Assembly: GCA_000507305.1 (NCBI GenBank)
Contig: DF239159.1
Span: 1,827-65,826 of the forward strand
Direction of reading: 5' to 3'
Origin: Breviolum minutum Mf 1.05b.01
Lineage: Eukaryota; Sar; Dinophyceae; Suessiales; Symbiodiniaceae
Length of the DNA: 64,000 bases
Shown here in pieces: positions 56,344 through 64,000 of this stretch (position 1 is its first letter; the number at the start of each line of letters is the position of its first letter). The position numbers and the translations under genes were made by a program. Under the pieces are notes generated by a model. It was not told where the DNA came from, did no database searches, and saw only the letters and a list, made by a program, of their open reading frames with translations.

Positions 56344-59300
56344 CTAATTTGCATCAAAAGCGTATGTTTCACAGTCTTGTGAGTTCGGTGTTTCGTTTTT
56401 CTGGGTGCAACAAGTAAGTTCTTTAAGGGCTTTCGGCCCCCAAAGGGATGTGAAACCGACGGAATCTGTGCAAGATGTTCCAGAGGTGGTCCTCAATTTC
56501 TTGAAACATGAACATCGGCAGAGGGTTTTCCATTCCGTTTAAAACCGCCTATTTTTTTTGTTGTTGAAATCATCTCCCCTGCTTGTTGTCAACAGTTCAT
56601 CATCAAAAAAACATGGATGCAACGAACTAACGAAGATCACTAGAAGGTCGGACCACAAACTCAACAGGAACCTGCTTCTTTTTCTTTTGGAGGGGGTGTT
56701 CTAGGCTTTTGGTTTTCGTTGGGTTCCATCATTCTCACCCAAGACTTTTTAAAGTAGTGCTTAAGGGAGCTAAGCATCCTGAAGGGTTATTTTTTGAAAT
56801 CTTTGGGTAGCTTTGTTGACAGGTTCATGGTTGGGCTTTTGGTCTTGGCTTAGAACGCTTGGCAATGGCTCCTTGGTCCGTGTTTTTTGGGGAAATGTTT
56901 TGGGGACTTTGAGATGGTGGAAAAAAATTGGGATGCTCCCCACACCCTTGGATTAGTGGAGGCTGATCCTCTGCAAATCATAAAAACCTCTTGGTGGTCA
57001 CTGTTATTGGGAGGGGGAGCATCCCAAGAGATAACCTTGAAGAAGTTGATTGAATTCTTCAGTTGAGTCGTTTTCAAAGATAACATCGCCATGGTTGAGT
57101 TGAATTTGGGGGATGAAAAAGAGCCGGAATCCCTCTTCTCATCTGCCAGTCTCAAATAGGATAGAAAAAGAGGATAGATTCACAATTTTCAACAGGTTTT
57201 TCATCAGCTTTATCATGCTTTCTCTGTATAAATGGACATTTTTTCTCATTTTGTTTCGCGCTTTTACCACCCGCCGGTGGTACCTGTGGAACATCGCCGT
57301 TAGGTGCTCTTCGGTATTCCTGACATCCGCCTCTTCTGGTCGGATGATGAGCGCTTTGCACAGCAGTTCACAGCGAAATCCTTTGTGGAGCAGCTTGGTG
57401 TAAAAGGGCAGCGTTTCGAACTACCAGGCTTGGGGGGGACATATGTGTATATATACATGATCATTTTAACAGTTTGAGCCATAGCCAGACATATACGTTT
57501 TTTTGTTTGTATATATGCATATATTTCCATTGAGTAAACAATGTATATGTGTACATTTGCAATTAGCTATATATACATCTACATGAATGTTCATACAAAT
57601 AGGTACATACTACATTCTGTTGTAGGGGGTGATGATACCAAACCTATGAATCCCTAAATCTAATGAATCATGGCGCAACTCCCAACAGCGGCCATGATAA
57701 ACCAATACATTGGGAGTGGCTAGCCATCGATCCTTTCCAGGTGGTATAGTTGAAGAATGGTTTGGGTCCTCGAAAGAAAACTGACCAGATTGTTCTCTGA
57801 AAATCTTTGGATGGCAATGGGAAAAGCACCCCCCCAAAACTGAGCAAATCAGAGAAAGGTGAAAGATGATATGACATTTACTCAGATCTTTGTGGTGACG
57901 TTGTTGTCCCATGGTGTGTTTTTTCCAGGCATGTTTTGATGGGTCGTTTCGGAAGAGATAAGTTTAGGGAGATGAGAGTCCAAAATATCTGATTCGGCTG
58001 GACTTTGAAGCCACAACCTTCCAACCGCGAACCTTCCTCAAAGTAGCCCTGCCTACCGTCGAGGAAGACAAAGTTCAAGCCCTTCTCAAAGTACCCTCCT
58101 GTGCTGAAGGAATTCAACAAAACATTGGGAGTTGGATTAAACAGTTGGGAAACCCGAGAGAATTAGGCCCAAATTTTCAATCATTGGCCCCCTGAAGCAG
58201 AAACATAAAACCTAAGGGACACTAGGGGTTAATCATGATAAAGCTTTATCACGCCCAAAGAATTCCTGGAAGGAGACTGCCTCGGGATGGGATGGATCTC
58301 ACTATGAGTTTTTGTTCACTCGTATCTTTTAGGGATGCCCTGCTTCTAAACTAAGAAAGCCCTTGGGAATTTCCCATCTTCAACAGGAAATACATCTATG
58401 ATACAAATGTTTGATTTTTAAAGTCCGCTATGTTAGTTTGCCAGAGGTACTAAATGTTTTAGTAGATACGCTCTCTTAAAACAAAGATAGCAACCTGGAA
58501 ACATGGACAGGACTTCATGGGATTTCCATTGGTCATCTTGGTTTACCAAATCACCCGAGGTGAAGATTTGTTTCCCGTGAGATTCCGGGGATAGTAATTT
58601 AACTTTCACAGACTTAAATGCATTCCCATGAAATCTCACAAAGATACTTTCAAGGACAAATATAATCTATATTATTCAAAGGAACATATGTTTTTCAAAG
58701 CTTCATCCTTGGTATCCATCTTAGATTGCTGTGTGTTATTTGGTAGCCGTCTTTTAGCTTTAAAGCCATTTTTTTGGCTCACCCTGAGAGGTATCAACTT
58801 GATGACTTCTGTGGCCAGGTTTCAAACCCTGAAGCCTCATCAGATCTTGACGTGAAAATTTTTAGGGACTTGCAGAAGTCATTAAGGATACCATGAACTA
58901 CAAAAGGTCATGGATCTTTTTTCCGACAAAAATCTTGGATCATGGATCTGAAAACACAAAAATCATGGATCTTTCAAGGAAAAAAATCATGGATAATGCA
59001 ATGAGTTTCCATTGATAAAGGGACGTGACGTCCCCAAGTGGGGGCCGGAAATTCCTGAAAAGGGTCGACTTGTTGATGAACTTTGGGGCTGGTGTTTTTT
59101 TTTTTTTTTGCGTATGACGGTCATAGGGTGCTGACGTTTTAAGCATATTTACCCACCTAATGAACTAACATGGAACCTCAAATCTGGTGGCTTGTAGATG
59201 TTCTTCCTTCCCCAATTGGCCTTCTTCATAGGGTCCATGTTAGTTTTCAGGGGTGCAATCATGTTTGAAAAACGAGTTACCCCATACTCCACAGCTTCAA

Positions 59301-62142
59301 ATTGTTGCGAACTCGTTTGTCTTTGGGCGTGCCCCCAAAAAAACGACCTGACCCATTGTCGTCCTTACATGCAGGACATTAGCATGTGGATCCCGGAAGA
59401 GTTTGTGGACAATGATCTCTTTGAAATGATTCGAGATGAAGGTGGCGACCAGGTGAGAGATGTTTGGGTTGGGGTGGATGTTTGGGCGGTGAACGGTTGG
59501 GGACGGTTGGGTATTCAGGTGACCTTTCCAAGCATGCTGGTGACACAAAAACACCTCGCTGGTGGCAACGCATGGCCGCACGGCCTGACCATGGAAGCAT
59601 AAGACTTTTTCTGCTTGGACCTTATATCTAAAACATGCGGATTCGCTGCTTGGAAATCACCCACCAACTCTTGCAAAGTGGGCCCCTAGTAGTTATAACC
59701 TACAAATGGGCCTTTATTTCATGGGTAGCTGCGGTTAAACCCCTATAAGTGGAGTTATTTCACCCTACTTGTAACTGGTAAGCGCCCGCTTTGTGGCTGA
59801 AGAACTATGCTTCGTATCTCTAAAAAGTTCTCCGGATCCGCCTGTCGTGACACGAAGGCAAGGAGGCAAAAGAGGAACCGAAGTATCATAACTAGGTGGT
59901 GGTTTCAAATATTTTTATATATCTTTTATGTTCACCCCTATTTGGGGAAGATTTCCAAGTTGACTAATACTTTTCAGATGGGTTGAAACCACCAACCAGA
60001 TTAGTTTGGGTCCATCTCAGAATAGTCAATGGAGCAATGAAAAAAAGCCAAGCTGTTTAGTTTTTTTTGGCATGAAATACTACCCAGGTATGTGGGGGAT
60101 TATTTCATAAACCATGACATAAGGATCCCGTCATTAAACAACTAGTACTTCATGGAAAGTAAGGGACCCCGTTTTTTTTTTCTCATGGCTCAATTTGATT
60201 GAAGTATATGACTTGAATCACGAGGTTTTTTTTCAAGGTTTTGAAGCCCATCTTCATCTTTTTCAGTGTAAAAGTTGTGCTGAACTTCACCTTTGAAAAA
60301 AAAAACCATTACCAATTTAAGATTCAGTGCAACAAAAACAATTACCATACCTCTTTGAAAGATCCAGGTATGATGTCATCATCCTGCTGATGATTCCTTC
60401 GAACTCCGGAAAAAAACAACAACCAGTAATACTGCAAGGTAGTTAGTGAACAAATCCCATTATTCACAAGCTTTAACCAGTTGATATGGTAATTTTTTTG
60501 AAGCCCAGGAAATTTCATGGGATTTACGTGAAGGAATTTTCTGATCATCCAAACGGTGGACCTCGAAGGTGGAGAAGGTGGACCTCCTGGATGAGTTCAC
60601 ACATCCGAAGACAGGCTACCGGTAGCGGTTTGGGGGGGGGGGTACGTTGCGGTTGGGGTTGGGGTTGGGAAGTGGATGTGTAACAAACTTGGGGATTTGG
60701 GAGTCGACTTGAAACAAAGGAATTTCACTTTAAACAACTTAAAACATTTAAGGCTTGGAAGATGGATATATCGTTTCCTAAACAAATGAAAAACGTGTTT
60801 TTTGTTTTTTCTTTGCATCTCTTCAGTGTTTTTGAAGCACTTATGTTTTGGGCCAATACCCTTCCAAGGCCACCACAATCCTACACTCCCAAGGTTCCCA
60901 ACATGGCTGGCTGGAAAATCCCCAGTTTTGATAGGACATACATCCTCAACTGGCGGAGTTTCCATTGCCATGTTAGTTTACGGGGAGGTAAAATGTTGGA
61001 ACATTCTCAGCGACATTTTGTTGGGGAGGTGATGTCCCCGTACGCTCCTGGAAGTTTAACAGTTCGCCCTTGAAAAAATGATGGTTGGAAGTTGGAAGAC
61101 GATTCTTTCCTTTCGGGTCCCTGTAATTTTTCAGGGGCGATCTGATAAACTTCAGGTGGGTATGTTTCTGGCTAAAGAAAAAATCCACCGGCTGTGTTGA
61201 TTCGTTATCTTCGATTTTTGCCCCGATGGGATTTCCAACACGGGAAAAACTCACAAAATGTGGTAACTATGTGGGAAAGTAATCATCACTATTTTGCTAA
61301 GGCACCTTTATTAACCTTCATTGTCCACTGTTTGTAGTGTTTAGGCAGGGCCTGTTTTCGGTATATGATTTGATCCAACAATTCTAGGAATGGTGAAGGG
61401 AGCGATTCCGAAAAATCCCTTCAGAATGGGGAGCGAACTAGAGCTTATATTAATATATATATATAAGCAAGGTTTCGATCGGCACATCTTAGATATAGAA
61501 ACATATTCTGCATTTTGGTGGAAACATGTCTTTGAAGTATGCCATTTTGACGACAATAATCTCTGCTGATTTGATCCCACAATGTGTTGGGCACATTTAC
61601 AAGCAACGTCAAAAAACGGGCCACTTGAGCAAATGGAAAAAAGGCCACTGGTTGTTCGTATATAGGGGATGAAATACTACCCAGGTATATAGGGGATCAT
61701 TTTATAGACCATGACATAAGGATCCCTATCATTATAATGGATTATACTACCATATACTATAAATATAATGGAAATTATTGATCCCTATTATTATTACCAG
61801 TTGTACTACTATCATTACTAGGGATTATGATGGTACCATTTGTCATGGAAAGTACTTGGATGTCCCAGGCAGTTAGTAAATGGTTAGTAAGTGGGTTATA
61901 ACCTCAATATACCCCATTTATAAGTAGATTATAACCCATTTACTAACCATTTACTATCTTCCTGGGACATCCAAGTAAGGGACCCCGTTTTTTTCTGAAC
62001 CCCGTGGGTTTCACTCAACCCGTGACGTGACCGTCGAGGTCGCACGTCCAAGATGTTCCGTGTCACTTGGCGAGACATGTCGCGAACCTTGACCAATGAG
62101 GAGGTGAACGCTAAGCACGAGACGGTCTTGGAACGATGCTAG
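47817..62142 (+). CDS. FARS2: Organellar phenylalanyl-tRNA synthetase, complete, 16 exons, 459 aa
   Basis: This enzyme charges organellar tRNA-Phe with phenylalanine (monomeric FARS2 type). Exons: 47817-48163, 48421-48506, 49384-49505, 50140-50170, 50753-50888, 51510-51549, 52400-52431, 52738-52812, 53189-53276, 55395-55427, 56823-56867, 57304-57374, 58064-58109, 59375-59452, 60569-60614, 62039-62142. They total 1380 nt, divisible by 3, with no internal stop. The N-terminus (about 75 residues, Ser/Ala/Arg-rich, few acids) looks like an organelle targeting peptide. Landmarks in order are [56 protein letters not shown] (class II motif 2), [40 protein letters not shown] (motif 3) and [11 protein letters not shown]. 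The C-terminal FDX-ACB anticodon-binding domain starts near residue 370 ([38 protein letters not shown]). Donors are GT x7, GC x4 and GA x4; acceptors are AG|G except AG|C at 50753. The start is the ATG of the open targeting-peptide exon. Confidence 0.96.
48291..48390. repeat. Diverged family-A element in synthetase intron 1
   Basis: The ends CCCCTCCTGGGAACTAACAT and ATGTGTTGGTTTTTGTGGAGGG are imperfect inverted repeats. The element fills about 40 percent of the 257-nt GA-AG intron but does not reach either splice site. Confidence 0.7.
48540..48636. repeat. Family-A MITE, TA-flanked, in synthetase intron 2
   Basis: TA is followed by CCCTTCCTAAAACTAACATG, and ATGTTAGTTTCAGGGAGGG is followed by TA. 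The inner pair is CCCCTGAAAAT / GAATTTTCAGG. Confidence 0.88.
49099..49203. repeat. Family-H hairpin, diverged
   Basis: The ends GGGGGTTTCCTAAATTGGTG and AAGGAAACACCC are imperfectly inverted. It is related to 50228-50339 and lies in synthetase intron 2. Confidence 0.7.
50228..50339. mobile_element. Family-H hairpin, near-perfect
   Basis: TGGGTGTTTCCAAAAATAG and CTATTTTTGGAAACACCCA are exact inverted ends. GGGGTACC words and AAATCATCCATTTTAA / ATAAACCATCCATTTT blocks lie inside. The arm identity suggests a young copy. It lies in synthetase intron 4. Decayed relatives are near 28324-28380 and 63120-63180. Confidence 0.85.
51306..51408. repeat. Family-A-like hairpin in synthetase intron 5
   Basis: The ends CTCCGGTAAACTAACATGG and TGTGTTAGTTTACCAGAGGG are inverted with matched changes in both arms. 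The core contains GAAGATGTATGTCCTATTGA, also seen near 60930-60955 in the 60882 copy. Confidence 0.8.
54100..54208. mobile_element. Family-G hairpin element, in synthetase intron 9
   Basis: GATGGCGATCGCCACTCCC on the left is answered by GGGAGTGGCGATCGCCATC on the right. The element ends CTTCCCAGGTGGTATA, matching the outer end of the copies at 39191 and 57748. Confidence 0.82.
54638..54756. repeat. Family-B hairpin, in synthetase intron 9
   Basis: The ends GATACTGTTGATGGAAGA and TCTTCCACCAACAGTAT are inverted. The centre ACTACCAACCTGAACTGGTGA matches the 3367 copy in the same orientation. Confidence 0.82.
56301..56344. repeat. (GAT)n microsatellite
   Basis: About 14 GAT triplets lie in synthetase intron 10. 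Confidence 0.97.
59158..59256. repeat. Family-A element in synthetase intron 13
   Basis: AATGAACTAACATGGAACCT is answered by GGGTCCATGTTAGTTTTCAG. The left end has decayed more than the right. Confidence 0.7.
60029..60170. repeat. Family-D element with uninterrupted right end, in synthetase intron 14
   Basis: It reads GGAGCAATGAAAAAAAGCC ... ATACTACCCAGGTATGTGGG ... CATGACATAAGGATCCC ... TTCATGGAAAGTAAGGGACC then CCGTTTT. It serves as the empty-site reference for the family-F insertion at 61853-61977. Confidence 0.88.
60882..60990. repeat. Family-A-like hairpin in synthetase intron 15
   Basis: TACACTCCCAAGGTTCCCAACATGG is answered less perfectly by CCATGTTAGTTTACGGGGAGGTA. A second diverged family-A element lies at 61040-61162 (CTCCTGGAAGTTTAACAG / CTGATAAACTTCAGGTGGG). 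Confidence 0.75.
61625..61990. repeat. Family-D element interrupted by a family-F MITE
   Basis: The left part matches 60029-60170 (ATACTACCCAGGTATATAGG, CATGACATAAGGATCCC), with a tandem expansion of ATTATAATGG-like words. The D sequence CATGGAAAGTA is broken by the F element and resumes with AGGGACCCCGTTTTTTT. It lies in synthetase intron 15. Confidence 0.85.
61853..61977. mobile_element. Family-F MITE nested in family D, TA target duplication
   Basis: TA, then CTTGGATGTCCCAGGCAGTT, ends CTTCCTGGGACATCCAAG, then TA. Removing the insert and one TA restores GGAAAGTAAGGGACCCCG, exactly the sequence of the uninterrupted copy near 60160. Confidence 0.93.
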
Positions 62143-63635
62143 GTTTTGAAAGCAGCGCATGTTTTTAGACGTGATGATACCCGCTAAAGGGAACGTTTAA
62201 CCGTTCCGCACCATAAATGGTCCAATCATCGACTCAAAAGTGCCGACTTCGGCTTGGGATATGTCAGGTTCCAGGAGGTCATGATACATACTTCCCCGAA
62301 AAAATTAAGGACTGGAACCTGACGATCACCTCAAAATGAGAAGGAGATTCATCTGATCCAAACCTTCATTTTTGGTTGCAACATGTGAGTTTTCGAGGGT
62401 GTATGATGTGAATGTTAGATGGGAAAAAAACATCTTTTTCCCTAGATTTTGTCGCGAATTTCTTTTAATCAAATTGTATATACACAGTCCATAGCACCCC
62501 TTGACTCCACCAAATCTCCTCAACTTTCGTATAAAGGAAGAGTTAGAGGTCACTTATCTCCAACATCTCAACGAGAATGGGTGGAATTTTCATCCAATGA
62601 ATGGGGAATCCATAGAGACTCCTGGCCAAACTTCCATTCCCATCCATTCAAAAAACCTACGACTTTTTCTACGTGGATCATCCCAGTTAGTAAGTGGTTA
62701 ATAACTAAGGTTAGTAAGTCCCCTAAGTAGGGTTGTGGGACCCCTTCCAAATCGCCTAAAGGGCTCAAAAAGATGGGGGTGATCCTAACCACTTCGAAAA
62801 GCTTCATCCCCATCTAGGGCGACTACGAGGACTCACAGTTGATGGTCCAAATCATCAGCAACAAACGTTTATCCAGGTAGGTGGATGTGAAAATAATCAC
62901 CAGTCATGACATTTTATATTTGCAATGATTCTTCCCTTTTTGGAAACGTTGCAAAACACCACCCGAAAAACTGGGATTTTTTTCACATGATGGGATTCAT
63001 CAAACAAATTTGAGTGGTGAATCTTTACAGGAAGGGGTTTCATATAAGTATTGACATTTCATATCGCCATGGGGTCGAAATTAGATTTACCACTTTGGAA
63101 CCGCAAAAAAACACGGGACCATATTTTGTATCGAAATCATCCATTTTGGGGTCTCCCATGTTTTTTGACACCCAAACTATATTAGATTGACAGAGAAAAC
63201 CATATATGATATAGATACAGAATATAGACGACTATATCGCTACTTTGAATGTATTTTGTAAAAAAAAAGGACCTTCGAACCTTGAACCAACCTACCTTTT
63301 AAACATTTTCGTATCGCAGCAATTTTCCCCAAGAAATACCCCAAACGTCTTAACCACCACTCCCTCTGCCCATCCCAGGAGTGGTGGATGAACTCAAGGT
63401 TGAACTCCGGTGATCGGGTCCTTCCCGTGGCGAAACTTCCCGTTTCGAGTTTGGCGAAAGTTACAGGGTACCGTTTGGTTTTTTACTGTCTAAATGAGTA
63501 ATGAGAAAAAGGGGCCCAAACGGTTGTTTAGGGTATATATTTGGGGGATACTAAATTTCCTACCCAGGTTTTGTGGGGATTATTTCATGAATCATTGTTA
63601 TTATTTTTTTTCGGTGATTCTTTAAGATTCGGCAG
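62143..63635. other. Downstream spacer
   Basis: It contains a family-E relative at 62675-62800 and a family-H-like end near 63120-63180 (TCATCCATTTTGGGGT, GACACCCA). A family-D copy lies at 63496-63605, and TA-rich sequence elsewhere. I saw no supported exon before 63636. Confidence 0.5.
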
Positions 63636-64000
63636 AAAAAGATGCAAACAAACAAGACGAACAAAATCCAAGGACCCAGAGCACAGAACTTATGATAGAA
63701 TCAATCAAGGTGATGAAAAACATCTTGTTTATTCTATGGGCTCAAAGGCTCATAGAAGTCTTCATGGAAACAATCATTCTGAATTGTCTAACGGTCTAAC
63801 CATGTGCGAAGCAGTGTTTTGCCAAGCAACGGGGGCGGCAAAGCTCAACTTCAGTTCGATTGGTGTTCGGAATCTTCCGATGAACACGGAGAGTTTAGAG
63901 CAAGTTTTCCATGGCAACATGACCAAAGTACTAGCAACTCGAAACAGCCATACGAATCCAGTATTGCATTCGGTATTAAAGATCTGTTTCTTGGTATTCA
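63636..64000 (+). CDS. Open frame running off the window, unknown protein
   Basis: After a CGGCAG acceptor a + frame stays open for about 120 codons to the window end. It reads KSKDPEHRTYDRINQGDEK, later TMCEAVFCQATGAAKLNF and IGVRNLPMNTESLEQVF. This is longer than chance stretches nearby, and it is not built of repeats. There is no family match. An alternative + frame is open for about 45 codons only. Confidence 0.45.

Noticed and set aside
62000-62030. GFTQP at 62005 as the FTHPKTG segment of the synthetase
   Set aside because: The frame meets a stop and does not join to the final exon; the true segment DEFTHPKTG is at 60569-60614.

Overview
The window looks like nuclear DNA from a dinoflagellate (Alveolata). 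Three things point this way. (1) Genes are broken into many short exons (30-350 nt) scattered through long, AT-leaning, repeat-filled introns. (2) Where protein homology fixes the splice sites, donors are a mixture of GT, GC and GA, acceptors are AG, and the next exon base is almost always G; GT/GC/GA donor mixtures are described for dinoflagellate genomes. (3) Every gene identified here lies on the + strand, as in the one-way gene clusters of dinoflagellates. I cannot name the species. Both core dinoflagellates and syndinean parasites such as Amoebophrya have unusual introns.

Layout. 1-2.5 kb: (GTT)n and (GAT)/(ATC)n microsatellites. 2.5-7.2 kb (perhaps 8.0 kb): exons of an organic solute transporter alpha/DUF300-like membrane protein. 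8-14 kb: no firm gene; MITE-like hairpins, a telomere-like patch and a GC-rich open stretch. 14.1-16.7 kb: five exons of a bestrophin-family channel. 18.5-19.3 kb: five phase-compatible GC-rich exons of an unrecognised protein, bracketed by inverted element halves. 20.22-22.42 kb: a 2.2-kb terminal-inverted-repeat element containing 213-bp tandem repeats and a TTAG/TCAG satellite. 22.7-32.1 kb: scattered candidate exons of unknown genes plus many repeats, including a probable fold-back assembly error beside an N at 31005. 33.1-41.8 kb: exons of a kinesin motor with a roughly 500-bp compound microsatellite in one intron. 44.85-46.62 kb: a complete three-exon DHHC palmitoyltransferase. 47.82-62.14 kb: a complete 16-exon organellar phenylalanyl-tRNA synthetase, whose exons join in frame to 459 codons plus stop. 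63.6-64.0 kb: an open frame running off the window.

The genes do not form a pathway: transport, ion channel, motor, protein lipidation and organellar translation are unrelated roles. What unites the window is the intron/repeat biology. At least eight families of short hairpin elements fill introns and gaps. One family carries TA target-site duplications, and one of its copies sits inside another family whose uninterrupted relative shows the empty site. Several introns have identical 3-5 base words at both splice junctions, as expected if introns arose by insertion with target duplication.
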